In this document: positions 1 through 12,110 of the stretch, piece after piece
How the letters are laid out: each line of letters begins with the position of its first letter
Numbering within the stretch: the stretch's first letter is position 1
Source: Pegea sp. RAD2-039
Taxonomy: Eukaryota; Chordata; Thaliacea; Salpida; Salpidae
NCBI GenBank assembly: GCA_034620365.1
Contig: JAQGEQ010000097.1
Span: 248,001 to 312,000 of the forward strand
DNA length: 64,000 nucleotides
Direction of reading: 5' to 3'
Made by a program: the position numbers and the translations under genes
Notes under the pieces: model-generated
What the model saw: the letters and a program-made list of their open reading frames with translations, nothing else
Database searches by the model: none
What the model was told of the DNA's origin: nothing

Positions 1-182
1 TCAAAATATATCAATATAGATTTGGCGCGAATTATGCTTACGATGGGTTAGTATAAAAATATAATTTTATTTTATTAGTTGTAAACACTGAGCTTGTCTA
101 CTTCAGCTGGCTAACAATTATTCTAACGATTATAACTTTTACATCTTCAAATCATTACTGTGAAAAACTCTGAATATAATTA

Positions 183-610
183 GTAGTAAAACTTTATATA
201 TAAATATAATATAATATTAAATAAAAAAATTAGAAAGACATTATTTATCAAAGAAAACTTATCATAAATGAACAAGAACTAAAAAATGCATTTTGTCTAT
301 AAATTTTGATCAGTAAATTTGTCTTAAACTAAAGTGAAAAAAATAGTTTGTAAATGATATGATGTTACTTAGAATGAACATTAAATACAAAAATAGAAAA
401 CTAATATTCATAGTCTTTTTGTACGCATGTTGAATGGTATTTAACTGTACAGCTTTAACTCATTTTAATAGAGTTTCAAAAATATATATTCAAAAATGAG
501 ATTTTTTAGAGACTTGCTCATTTATAATAAGTTTTCTTTAATAATATATAAATAATGTCTTTCTAATTTTGTATTTAATATTATATAATATTGATATATA
601 AAATTTCTAC
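183..610. repeat. Inverted-repeat (foldback/MITE-like) element
   Basis: The segment at about 183-298 is the reverse complement of about 492-610, at roughly 85% identity by eye. The best block surrounds ATTAGAAAGACATTATTTAT in the left arm and its complement in the right. The arms are about 115 nt and enclose about 190 nt of unrelated AT-rich sequence. This is the form of a foldback element or MITE; a clear target-site duplication was not found. It has no coding capacity. Confidence 0.7.
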
Positions 611-2716
611 TTTAATATGTTCGTTGAAAACCTGAAAACGTACCCTGAACTTCTATGGGTTTGAAAACTTTTGCTGAAATAGCTACTTAAGAGCATAGAG
701 TTAATGAATAAACTGGTTAATAGACTTTCAAATCATATAAAAATTATTCTTTTTAATTATTTTGAGAAGCTAAGGGCTCTGATGTAAATGTAGAAAAAAT
801 TAAAGAACTTTTTTTTGAAAAATTGATATGTTAGTTATAGGAAAAACAGTCTTTGAAAAACTTAGCTGAAATAATCCTAGTTTGAAAAATATAAAACTGT
901 TGGAAATAAATATAATAATTCTAGTTGAATATAAATTTTGAAAAAATCTTATTGGTTTGCGCAATCTAAACTCTAATATTATTTCCTGCTGATTAGAGAA
1001 ATCTCAAGCAGTCTAGAAGTGAACTATTGTTTGTCACGATTGAATAGCATCTAATTGAATAGATGCTCACACTTTCTGCCTAATCGGAAATTTTGTATCT
1101 GAGATTATCAAAGATTAAAAAACCTAAATTTTTACCTTTAAAATTAATTTTCAAACTTTTTGAAGATTGTATTCTAAATATTAAGATTACTTTTTGCAAT
1201 TGCCATGGCGACTTATTAAAAGTAAAAAAAAATTTTTAAGTAGCTGAATTTTCTAAGAAAATTATTTCTAAATTTACTGTATTAATTATAAATCTTAAAA
1301 ATTACTTTTTGTATTATTAATTAGTTTCATTTAAACTGAAATAAATTTATTAACTATTATTATTATTAACAATTTTTTATAGATTATTTTAATTACGGTA
1401 ACTTTTTATAGATTTAAATGTTCGATGTTTTTTTAGTAAAAAGTACCTTTTTGTTCCTAGTTCACATTTTACTCCATTCAAACCAAACTAAGGTTATTTA
1501 CGTTTCTTGATATGATGAAATCATCTTCTGAATAAAACCTTTTCATTTCGTCAACAAATTATTTTTGATAGAAAGTTATAAATTGAAAATTTTGAATAAA
1601 CTAATATCTAATTGAATTTAATTTAAGTTTTTTTCTTTTAATAATTATCTTTACTAAGAACTTATATTTTTGTATATTATATTTTTTGAATAAAGAAGTT
1701 GTTATTTTAAAAGGTTTTATTTTTTTTGATCTTTTGAATATCTTTATAGGTGTTTAAAAACTATTTTTCTTGAAATTAAACATAAAAATCCAATTTAATG
1801 TCTTAGAAAATCACTAAACTTTATTAGCTTTGTAAATATTGTTTCAAAGTCACCTAAACTTTTTATTAATTGATCAGTTTTATTTGAGAATTAATTTTTA
1901 GCAACTTAAGTTTAGTTACAAATCTATTTTTATTATTACTTTAAAATTAAAAACAGTTTTGTTAACTTTATTTGTTTAATTAATTGAATTGATATTTGCT
2001 TTTTCATGAAATGTTATTTAAAATGTTTTTATTATTTAAAAACAGCAAACTGAATTTATATTCTAAAATTTATTTTTTTTATATTTTTAATGTTTTGTAT
2101 TTCTGATTAAAATTTCGGAATAATTTATATTTCCAAATTTAATTTAATCTTTTTCGTTGAACTTAGATGTTTTCATTTAGTTTAAAAAATTGATAAATAT
2201 TAAAATTAATATAGAATTAATACAAGTTTCATTTTCAATTCTTTTTTCTTAATAATAAAAGTTTATATAAATTTAGATCAACTATTGAAATAATATCAAG
2301 TTTTAATGTAAGAAAAGTTTGTTTAAAGCTAAAAAATAGATAATTTTTTGAAACTTAAAACATTTAAATGTAAAATTTTAAGGTGAATTTATCAAAGTTC
2401 AAAGTTCATTTCTGTTGTGAAAGAACTTCTCTTGAGAGTTTGCAGCTTTAAAGATGTGTCAGCTCTTAAAATAGAATTAGAATTGAACTATAAAGACAAT
2501 TACAGTTTATTTGAAGTTATTTAAGTAAATTTGATTAATTATAATATAGAAATATTAAAATTTAAACAAAAACTTTCTCTAAAATTTATTCCTTTATATA
2601 GTTACTTGCTAAATGTTGAATAAGTGTAAAAAAGTTTAGATTTTTTCAATCTTTGATTGAAACTATTTCTTTGTTAAATAAACAAACAATTTGTTGATAT
2701 TAAATTTTACAATTTT

Positions 2717-2725
2717 ATGGTTTAG
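2717..2725 (+). promoter_or_regulatory. Minimal upstream ORF before the carrier gene
   Basis: ATG GTT TAG sits three bases before the carrier start codon. If it is in the mRNA it is a minimal uORF that could damp translation. Its TTTAG could instead be a 3' splice acceptor used just upstream of the real ATG, which would remove the uORF. The sequence alone cannot decide. Confidence 0.3.
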
Positions 2726-2728
2726 AAT

Positions 2729-3646
2729 ATGACAACAATTAATGAAAATTTGAAGCAATTAATAGCGGGTGGGGTTACTGGTTGTTGTGCAAAATTTGCG
2801 ATAGCACCTTTAGACAGAACAAAGATCTTACTACAAGCTCATCATCCTAATTATCAAAATTATGGTGTTTTTCAATGTGTGTATCAAATATGTAAAAAAG
2901 AAGGGGTCCCATCATTATGGAAAGGAACAACAATGATGATGATTCGAGTTTTTCCTTATTCAGCAATTCAATTTTTCACTTTTGAACGTTCTAAAAAACT
3001 TTATGATCGACTCTTTGGGAAGAATCATTATAATAACTTTATTGCTGGTTCTTCTGCTGGTGTTTGTTCTGTGCTTTCAACTTATCCGTTAGATCTTATG
3101 AGGGCTCGTTTGGCTTATCAAATAACTGGTGAACATAAATACAAAGGAATAAGACATGCTTTTGAAACTATTTATAAAAGTGAAGGCGGTATCAGAGCTT
3201 TTTACAGAGGAATAACACCAACTTTAATAGGAATGATCCCATATGCCGGTGCTTCATTCTTTACTTACAATTCTCTAAAAGATTTTACGTTATCTCTTTT
3301 CCCAAATTTTGTGGGAAACACAAAAACTGACTCTGATATTATCGTTCTAAAAACTTGGGCTTCGTTACTAATTGGTGGTTTTGCCGGGGCTATATCACAA
3401 ACTATCTCTTTTCCTATGGATGTTGCCCGTCGAAGAATGCAGTTGTCTCAAGTGCTGGAAAACCCACAAGCTTACAAAGGGGTCTGGTCGACTCTGTTGT
3501 ACGTATACAGGAAAAATGGATTGATGAAAGGCATCTACCGTGGACTATCTATTAATTATATTCGAGTAATACCTCAGCAAGCAATTGCGTATAGTACATA
3601 CGAGTTTATGAGGCAAAAACTAGGTTTAAATAAAAAACCAAGTTAA
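2729..3646 (+). CDS. SLC25A16-like: Mitochondrial carrier, SLC25A16/SLC25A42 type
   Basis: A single uninterrupted exon of 305 codons. The protein has the three repeats of the mitochondrial carrier family, each with the PX(D/E)XX(K/R) signature: APLDRTK near residue 26, YPLDLMR near 119 and FPMDVAR near 228, each ending a membrane helix in the inner mitochondrial membrane. Overall spacing and blocks such as NYIRVIPQQAIAYSTYE at the C-terminus match the SLC25A16 (Graves carrier)/SLC25A42 group, linked to import of coenzyme A or related nucleotides. Substrate is inferred from family only. Length is normal for the family (about 300-330). The ATG at 2729 is the first in frame; a three-codon upstream ORF (ATG GTT TAG) lies at 2717-2725. 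The AATAAA at 3645-3650 overlaps the stop codon, so the 3' UTR is very short. It is convergent with SPT6. It is the only multi-exon-free gene here; retroposition is possible. Confidence 0.93.
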   Translation: MTTINENLKQLIAGGVTGCCAKFAIAPLDRTKILLQAHHPNYQNYGVFQCVYQICKKEGVPSLWKGTTMMMIRVFPYSAIQFFTFERSKKLYDRLFGKNHYNNFIAGSSAGVCSVLSTYPLDLMRARLAYQITGEHKYKGIRHAFETIYKSEGGIRAFYRGITPTLIGMIPYAGASFFTYNSLKDFTLSLFPNFVGNTKTDSDIIVLKTWASLLIGGFAGAISQTISFPMDVARRRMQLSQVLENPQAYKGVWSTLLYVYRKNGLMKGIYRGLSINYIRVIPQQAIAYSTYEFMRQKLGLNKKPS

Positions 3647-3650
3647 TAAA
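3645..3650 (+). terminator. AATAAA poly(A) signal overlapping the stop codon
   Basis: The carrier stop TAA (3644-3646) is followed at once by TAA A, so AATAAA begins inside the stop codon. Cleavage would then be expected some 15-25 nt downstream, giving a 3' UTR of only about 20 nt. Confidence 0.55.
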
Positions 3651-3902
3651 TCAACAATTAGTTTTTAAGCACTGTGCGAATATTTAAATCGTCTAATTTA
3701 GATCTATTTAATAAATGATTCTTATCAAACTTAATTAGCAAACTATTTCGATCACTAGAAATGTTATTTATTTGTTCCTTTGTATGCAAATCAGTCTGTT
3801 CGCTTTTAATATTTAATCTTAATAGCTCTAGCATTTTTTTCAATTATTTTTTAATTTTGATCCAAATAAAATACAAAAAATTTTCAAAGTTCGATATTTA
3901 AA

Positions 3903-3908
3903 TTTATT
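3903..3908 (-). terminator. Probable poly(A) signal of SPT6
   Basis: TTTATT on the plus strand is AATAAA on the minus strand, about 110 nt downstream of the SPT6 stop codon at 4018-4020. Other candidate signals occur further on, for example near 3763. Confidence 0.45.
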
Positions 3909-4017
3909 TGTTGACAAAAGCGTTGCCATCACCAAGTCAAGCCACAAAAAAGCGATTAAAAGCTAGAAAGATAAGAAAAAAAAACGTACAAAAAGCACAT
4001 AAATATCGCATCCATCA

Positions 4018-7000
4018 TTAACTAGTTGCTTTACGAGGAGTACGAGGACTTGGTGTTGAAGAGCGATTCGCCCAATCATGTGCTGCTTTACTCCAATCTT
4101 TGTTAGGAAGATTAGAAGGCGGGGGTCTGCTGTAAATATCAGTTTAATCACGTGACTACCAGATACTTTCAACTACTTCTGTATCTTTCGTTGCATCCTC
4201 ATCAGATTCCTAGCTGGTGGGGTTCTGGGAGGGAGCATCGCTGCACTAGGTGACTTTGAGACTTGATTGACTGATTTATAGGCGTCAGGGGTGATGTAGG
4301 GCATGCTGGGTGTATGTGGGGTCCTTGGTAGAGGCGTTGACTGTAAAATGTTGTTTAAAAACCAAACAGATGTTAAAATATCACAAACTTTTGGAGTTCG
4401 AGGAGTATGTCTTCCTGGCGTTCTCATTGGACGGTTTGTGGGCGTGGTTGATTTGTTAGTTGTACTAGAAGAAGGTGGCGGCATCGCGCGTTGTGCTAGA
4501 TAAGCTGTTTGTGGAGAATATGAAGTGATTTGAAGTAGGAGTGAAAAGGAACAGACCTGGATCTTGGAAATGTTCTTTGAACCATTTTAAAAGGTAATTG
4601 ACCGTATTAAACATCTGTTTCCGGTACCGGAAACCATCTGGAGTGACTGTTGTGTATTCATGTTTTGGTTTTGTTCTTGGTAAGTAAGAGATGACAAATT
4701 TTCCTAAAAACTTTGATCAGTAAACGATCGGAGACAGTAAAATGACTCACCTGGTAGAGTTTTATCAGCAGTTATAAAATAAGGAATTCGAGATGGAGTC
4801 GCTTTCTTCGCTTGTTTTAACGCTTCATCGATTTTATCGCGCGATGAATCTTCACGGAAGTATTTATGAGTGATCAGATCATTAGCATTTGATGCCATTG
4901 GTTGAATAAAGCGGGCGATTATTTCATCAAGATCTTCAAACTCCTAATTTAAGATCATTTATCAGTGATCTTCATCTAATCTTTAAATCAACTTACTTCT
5001 TGCCCAATCCACAACAACTTCCCTAAACTGAAACTATTCTCTTTCTTCTCTTCCAAGACATCAATATGAGCGCAGATACCTTTAAAGACTTTCCAAGTCA
5101 CAGTGAGATGATTGGAGCCTTAAAAGATCTTGATAAAGATGAGAAGACATCAAATAGATCTCACCTTTACTGCTTGGTCTGATAATTGCCTCTCCATTCT
5201 CCATACTCAGCATCATTTGTTCAGCTCTTTTAAAATCGATGTTATGGAAAGATGGATGAGCAATAACTCGCTTGATGTACGCTGTAGAATCGATCTTATC
5301 GTAGGATCTATTTCTTTCTAGTTCACTACCGACCTGTTCGATTATTTTCTTTATTTTTTTGCTCCAATTTATTTTTATCGTCGATTTCTGTGTCGTAATC
5401 ATAAAAGTCATCATTTTGAAGCTGTAAGGATCTCTTTTCATCTCTCAGATCAGATCCTTTTGTTGAAAGATCAAGTTGGAAACGTTCTACATCCAGCTTC
5501 AAGATCCGGCAGTGAATAGTCATCCCGATCTACAAAATCGCGGATTAATACGAAATCGCGGATGAACACGAAATCGCGGATGAACACAAAATCGTGATAA
5601 ACAGAAATCGCGAATGATGACGAAATCGCGGATGAACACGAAATCGCGATGATTACGAAATCGCGATGATGACGAAATTGCGGATGAATACGAGATCGCG
5701 GATGATCATGAAATCGCGGATGATGACGAAATCGCGATGACACGAAATCGCGGATGAACACGAAATCGCGGATGAACACGAAATCGCGGATGAATACGAA
5801 ATCGCGGATGAACACGAAATCGCGGATGAACACGAAATCGCGGATTAGTTTTCAACCAACCTTGACACGTTCAAGAGGATTCAAAACTTGTTTGTCACTC
5901 AGTTTATCGAGAGGAATAAAACCAGTGAGACCATTTTCGAACCGGGTCTTGACCCCGACCGGTTTTCCTGGACATTCACGAGTGTCCACATGTTCCCAGA
6001 TCTGCCACAACAAACTGGTCAAGTCCCTACTTCCTCTTTTGGTCACTAGATGGCGTACCGAGTTTAAATCAACGAAGTTATTTTGATGACAAAAACAGCA
6101 AGTCCAGAGACTAGTGGTCAGGTCCTTATTGTGGTCAGCTTTCGCGACCGCTTCCTCGTTCAACTTCCGGTAAGCGATCCCGAAGACTTGACACGTGACC
6201 AATTTACCTGAAGAGGATTTTGTGAATGATTTTGTTGACAAATAGAAGAAGTAACCTTCAGTAAAAGCTGATGGCTGTTCCTTAGTAACCATTTGAAAGC
6301 GTTGCTCGATAGTTGGAGGTCGGTAGGGATGTCTGAAGTCCTTGTAACGCGCGCTTAGTTCGTTTCTGATGTCATATAAGGTGATCCCCCGTTTTCCCAT
6401 ACCCTAAAACAACTTGTTGGGATATTTCGCGAGATTATGACGCTTCAACTGACTTGTCGTTCGAGCTCGACAGCAAATGCATCGAGATCAAGATCTTTGA
6501 GTCTCTCGGGCGAAAGGAGGATCTCCCCAAGAGCAATTGTGGGATTATTATCACTTGGATTGTTCTCGTCCATCGATTCATCGTACTCCAGAGCGTCCAC
6601 AGCCATTTTTCTGGCCCAGTCGTATGTCTCAGGGTGTACCCGAAGCCCGTCGAGGACTTCAATGTAACTGGAACTGAAGTTGATCATTAGAGACTCCCTG
6701 AGAGCCTTCATCCATCCAAACCTGTCTTCCAATGACTTTGTGTCGATCTTAATGAATCCAGCGCAATTGATGAAGACTTTTGGACCTAGTCGGCAATCTG
6801 TCACTAAATTCGATCGATTTTCCAGCCTCCCTTGCTTCTGTTCGAGAACCTGGACGATTAAAGTGACGTCATACAGTCACGAAGAGATGAAGTGGTCACC
6901 TTGAGTAGATGGGCAGATTTACGTGGTCCTAAACCACTGACAAACTGGACCACATTAGCAGTATGTGGATGGGTAATTGCATGATTGACATCAACTCCTA

Positions 7001-10000
7001 CTTCACAAGTTCTAAAGATGAATTCTTCGTATAAAGACTCGAGAAGCTCATCTTTATCGAGTTCATCCTTCAATAAAATGATTTAGTCGTCACGTGATCA
7101 TGTGAAGATGATCTACTTGAAGAGGATGTAGCTTCAGACACAAGATATCTTCATCAACGGAACAGAGTTGAGAAAACTCCAAGAGAGGGTCTTGAACGCG
7201 ACGCGCAAGCGATATAGCTTGACGTAATTCGCTGGGATACTCGCGAAAGGCGGTCTGAAGAAGATGAAATGATGGATTTGTAAGATGATGGAACTGAACT
7301 GACATTTGCTCGATTAGTTACTGAGTACAACACTGCAAGTTCATTATCAATCACTTCAACTGTTGGGTTAATATCTAATCCTTCATTTTCAAATTCAGTG
7401 ATGATTGATTTGATGTCTTGTTGTAGATTTGTTGCAAATCTATCAACATCTTCATCAGTAAATAGATCTTTATAAATCAACCATCACCTGTCTGTGACTC
7501 CTATTACGATGATATGAGGTTTTTTATCTTTAATAAATTCTTTGATTCGCTTCATATCTTCACTAAGTTGGTTTGGTTCGTTTTTCTGGTTGTTTCTGTT
7601 CCTATTTCGGATGTTAGAAAGCTTGAGGTAGTCTTGAAATTCTCCTGAACCATCCACAATAGCTGCGAAGGCGGCTAAATTCCTGTCAATATGAAAATGT
7701 AGTTGGGAACCTTTGATACAAACTAGAAAGATACCGGTCTTCGGAATAAGCGATCGCCATTGAAACTACTCCTGTGTGTTCTTCTTCATTTTCATTCTCT
7801 TCAATTTGATATCCACCAATACTGAGATAATCTCGAATCTTCAAAGCGCATTTCTGAGGTAATTAAATTTCTACATCAAATATTTTCATGTCAATTTTGT
7901 AGATCACCTCCTTTATTCCTTCCTTTGCCTCTTCCAGAAGTTTAGTTTTCATCTCATGAACCATCTCAGGGTACAGGAGATTATCTAACATGAATTTAAT
8001 AACTTCACAACGCTGTTTATTCCATTCTTGAACTAAATGACTGAATTCATCCTAAAAATTAAGATTTTTTAACACCAGAAAAGTTATCTGAATGAAAACT
8101 TACTCTAAAGTAAAGGTTCTTAGTTTCTTCATAATAAGTCTGACCGATTATCGGTTTCACTTTATCAATATGCATCTTAATAGTGAGAAGACCATCTTTT
8201 TCAGCCTGTTAAATACTCACTGAGAAAACCGTTTCGCCCAAAACACAACTCACGTTACACAGAATAAGGTATTGACAGTCAGTGAAGGTTTTGATTGGTT
8301 TATCAAGAAGGTATTTCATTCTATAGCAAGGATGTTGTTCATCTATCTCTTTTTTACCCTTCTTTGTAGGGCGCGCTGTTATCATCGCACGTTCCATAAA
8401 CACTTGACGAATACACTGACGAACTAAAGGTTCGCGCGCTAGTTGCTTAGCAACCATGTATCTTGCACCTTCGAGAACACTCTCACTGTAGAAAGAGGTC
8501 TTTGTTGAGATGATTAGATGAAGATGAGGATGTACCTTGTTGGGAATTGAGATGAAATGAACTCTTTAGCTAGTTGAGATGGTTCAGTTGGATATTGTTC
8601 AGTTTCATGACGTTGGTAATTGTCTCGAAGGTTTTCGCCGAATTGTGTTGGCGTCAATCCAAACTTATCAGCGAGATTTCCTACAAACCAGATTTAGTTG
8701 AAGAACCGATAAAAGTGGACAAGTTGAAGATACCTAGACCAGCCCTGGCACAAACTGTGTACCGGTCTTTACGTGATGCTTGTTTTAACTCAGAAGTCAA
8801 TACTTTCTTTTCTTCTTCATCTTCTTCGTTTTTGTTCCGCATCTGTCGGAGTTTTAGAGAGTTCTAAAAGCAACAAAACTCCGGGTTTACTCCTTGAAGT
8901 CCTCATCAACATCCAGCCAATCACAGACCTGCATTTGTGGAATATCCTTCCCGTAATGAAGAAGAAAATGAAAATAAATATCTTGAAGCTCATCAAGATT
9001 TTGAACCGATTGAATTCTACGAAATAAACGATTTAAAACATCCACAAGTGATTGAAAGAGATTCACTTCTCGATGTAAGCTTCTGGAAGTTGTTTAGCGT
9101 CACCTAGTGGTTTATCTGCTTCAGCTGAGAGCTTCTCGTATTGATAAGTTTGCATCTTCTTGAAAAGTCTCTTCAAGTTCCCTTTTCGAGTCGTCAATTG
9201 CGCCCACTAGTGGACGATTTGGTGGTTATGAAGAAGCGAGAAGGATCAGGAAGATACCTTTTCATCCCAGTGGTAGATCCGGAAGATATCGTGAATCTTA
9301 AGATGTGGCTCCGTGTACTCTTTACGATAAAAAGCGATGTAAGGGACATCAAAATGCTCGTTTCGAATAAACTCCAAAACGCTCTACAAGAAGAACATCA
9401 AATTGTTGATGGAAGCAAAAATCGATCCCAAAACTGACTCTGATGTTCGCGACGCAAGATGGAGGCTTCCGGGAACTCCCGAAGTTGTCGCCAACGACTT
9501 CCTGAAAAAAGATCTTTAAAGATGAAGCTTGACAAGTGGAAGGAACTCACTTGAACTGAGATAGTTGAATCTATGAAGGCGTGCTTGTATATCCATTCTG
9601 CTTCTTCAGTCAAATCGTTATTGGCTTCATCAACAGGTCTGAATGAAGTCACGTGAAGATGAGGGTGTGATTAGCCAATCAAGCTTACCGGACTTGAATA
9701 GAGCGGAGCTGGAAACGTTCTGGGAGGTCCTGGTCGCGAATTTTGGCGTCCACATCAGTATAAAACCCGCGTTCCAATGTTTCCGGGTCGATCACCTATT
9801 AACAGATGTTGAAAGCTGAAAAGATGTAAAGACGCGATTACGTCATAAATCGATTTGATTTTGTTCATCTTCTTCATCTTCTTCTGTCGTGAACGGGTGT
9901 AACCTTCAGCATACTCCTCTTCATCCTAAAGATCAGATGATTAGAGGAGACCGGATCAGGAAGATACTGACATGATCAAAGTAATCATCCAACTCATCAT

Positions 10001-11116
10001 CTTCATAATCTTCATTATATTTCCGGATTTCACTGAAATCGAAATCTGTTCCAAAGATCTCTTGAACTTGCGCAAGACCTCTAAAAGATCAATGGATGAT
10101 TAGAAGATGTTTTTGAAGATCAGATCACATACGCATCTCTAGGTTTTCTACGTTTGTGATGTTGATGAGCAGCAGCACCATCATCATCATCAGACACAAT
10201 AAAGTCACTCTCTTCTGACACTTCATCATCTACATCAAAATTTGGAGGATCAAGCAAAGGAGCTTCTTCATGTCGATCCTATAGATGAAGAGTTAAGAAA
10301 GATGTGAGGATTTTGAGAGGACTCACTTGTGAGTTATCATCATCATCATTTCCAAAGATATCGTTTCTAATTGCATCTCCAATACCTTCCTCTGCTTCAT
10401 CTTCATCAGATGAAAAGACTTTGATTCGTCTGAATCTTTTCTTGAGTCTTACTCCTAGATTCTCTTCAATCAACGCGATGTCTTCATCTTCTAATTGATG
10501 ATGTCTTCTCTTTTTTCTATCTGTAAATTAAACTTATGTTTGTAAAGAACTAAGAATTGAATAAAAGTTCTTCTGAAATAAAGTTGAAATTGACAACAAA
10601 TCATTTTGAGTTTTAAAAATTATAAAAAAGTTAAATTAAAAATATCATAAAATATAAAATAGACAATGAAAACTCTTCCACTTTTTCAGTAATTTACAAC
10701 AAAAGAAAATTGATTTTTAAAATATAAAATCCAGAAACTGACGTTTCTCTTTCTTCCCAACATCATCATTTGAGTCTTCTTCACTTTCATCATCATTTAC
10801 TAATCCAACTATATTACCTTCCTCGTCAATTTCTCTTTCATCAACTGAAATCATAAAATATAAAAAATAAAATGAAGTATTTGGGAACAAAAATAAATTT
10901 TGATAAATATCTAAATAAATAAACAAATTAATTAAATTTAAAATATTCTAGGAATAAAAACTAAAGTTAGAAAAACTTCTTAAAACTAATCAATAATTAC
11001 TAAAAGAATAAAAAACCTTTATCTTCATCTTCTTCGCTATCTTCATATTGAGGTGGAACATCTGACTCATCTTCAGAAATGTCCTCAACTGCTTCAGTAT
11101 CCATTAAATCAGACAT
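4018..11116 (-). CDS. SUPT6H: Transcription elongation factor SPT6
   Basis: Complete gene, 35 exons, 1602 residues. SPT6 is a histone chaperone that travels with RNA polymerase II. Exons: 11116-11017, 10844-10743, 10520-10327, 10278-10133, 10080-9972, 9925-9842, 9795-9689, 9638-9551, 9501-9439, 9383-9258, 9206-9067, 9016-8929, 8863-8734, 8680-8536, 8485-8254, 8205-8104, 8051-7908, 7853-7735, 7682-7488, 7439-7304, 7254-7117, 7067-6900, 6849-6722, 6673-6454, 6403-6256, 6207-6059, 6001-5861, 5529-5334, 5281-5165, 5118-4997, 4943-4751, 4703-4557, 4504-4389, 4340-4177, 4129-4018. Domains in order: acidic N-terminus (about 1-215); the Tex-like core with [21 protein letters not shown] HTH region (about 340), degenerate YqgF, and helix-hairpin-helix with [14 protein letters not shown] (about 935-952); S1 domain (about 1120-1245); tandem SH2 (about 1280-1475) that binds phosphorylated Pol II linker; Thr-Pro-rich tail ending in a [12 protein letters not shown] motif. 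All exon phases agree. Most introns are 46-57 nt. Human SPT6 is slightly longer (1726). Confidence 0.97.
5530..5860. repeat. 18-bp minisatellite filling an SPT6 intron
   Basis: About 17-18 tandem copies of an 18-bp unit (CGAAATCGCGGATGAACA and variants) fill 5531-5847. On the gene strand the intron starts GTTGGTTG at 5860 and ends TTTTGTAG at 5530, joining an exon that ends ...ERVK to one that begins IGMTIHCRI, as in the S1 domain of other SPT6 proteins. The repeat is therefore intronic and the repeated peptides it appears to encode on both strands are artefacts. Central units are more diverged than those near 5750-5845, which are almost identical. The intron is 331 nt against about 50 for its neighbours. 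The repeat is CpG-rich in an AT-rich setting. Confidence 0.92.
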
Positions 11117-11764
11117 TTTGACAATTTACTTAATAATTTAACTTTACAAATAAATACAAACAACTTTATTTAAAAAAATTAATCTCAAAAAATGTTGTTA
11201 AAATAGTGTTTTCTTGCTAAGTACACAAAAAAGATTTCTGATTTTTATTAATCTATTTTATAAATTGATTTATTTTATTCACAGAGATGAAAATAACAAA
11301 TTCTTATAAACAAAATATAAATAAAGATAATGAAAAGGTCTTATGCATTACAATAAACATAAATAAAGTAGAAAAAATAGAAAAACTATAAAATTAGAAC
11401 AAAGTTACAAATCTAAAAAACAAAATAATTGAAAATAAAAAGACTGACAAAATTATCATAATTTCATCGATTTTACTTTTATATTAAATAATAACCAAAA
11501 AAACCAATGTTATAAATAAAAAATTATAGAATTTATAATTCAAAATTTTTAAATTTAATAATAAGTTTATTGAAGTTGATTAAACTGGAAATAAATTAAT
11601 TATAATAAACTTAATCATCTTCAAAAAAAGCATAATAATAAATTAATCATGAAATATCTGGACAAGAAGTATAAATCTATTAATATAAAATAAAAAGTTT
11701 ACAAAATATACTTAAAGGGATTGAATTAAAAAGCTTTTTCAAGATCATTTCAAAATATTTTTCT

Positions 11765-12110
11765 ATGTAACTTTAATGTAACATTGGAATAAATATTTTT
11801 TAAATTAGAAAATAATTTAATTTAGCATAAAGGAAAATTAAACAGAAGTTACAAAGAAATATATAAAATTGATGTGCTTTTAAAACTAGACATATACTTT
11901 AAAAAATAATAAATATGATTTATTAAAACAAATAATTAAATATAGTTTAATAAAACAAATGTAACTTAAATGTAACATTGGAAGAAATATATTTTTTAAA
12001 TTACAAAATAATTTAATTTAGTTTACAAAAAGATATGTATAATTGATATACTTTTAAAACTAAACATATACTTTAAAAAATAATAAAATATAATTTATTA
12101 AAGTACTTTT
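11765..12110. repeat. Diverged direct tandem duplication, period about 194 bp
   Basis: The stretch starting ATGTAACTTTAATGTAACAT at 11765 recurs at 11959 as ATGTAACTTAAATGTAACAT, and the similarity continues through a shared ACATATACTTTAAAAAATAA block near the end of each copy. Several small indels and substitutions separate the copies. There is no coding frame. Confidence 0.7.

Larger units (their letters stand above)
1..2728. other. AT-rich intergenic region, no supported gene
   Basis: I see no convincing coding exon in this 2.7 kb. The first 46 bases read open on the plus strand and are followed by a donor-like GTTAGT, so they could be the end of an exon of a gene to the left, but this is too short to support. 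The only clear structure is the inverted-repeat element at about 183-610. A short, less AT-rich patch near 2390-2470 does not hold a usable reading frame. Confidence 0.5.

Noticed and set aside
1..46. Possible 3' end of an exon from a plus-strand gene to the left
   Set aside because: Open frame of 15 codons and a donor-like GTTAGT only; too short, and no following exon was found before 2729.
3658..3843. 58-61 codon minus-strand frame downstream of SPT6
   Set aside because: It has a coding-like look and a faint taxilin-like coiled-coil flavour (LLNRSKLDDL), but lies past the SPT6 poly(A) signal with no upstream exon, so it is not supported as a gene.
5471..6086. Long open frames on both strands encoding repeated peptides (FIRDFV and MNTKSR)
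   Set aside because: They are created by the 18-bp minisatellite inside an SPT6 intron; splicing joins the flanking exons precisely and removes the array.
8574..9437. Plus-strand open frames of up to 98 codons
   Set aside because: They are antisense to well-defined SPT6 exons and show no family similarity.
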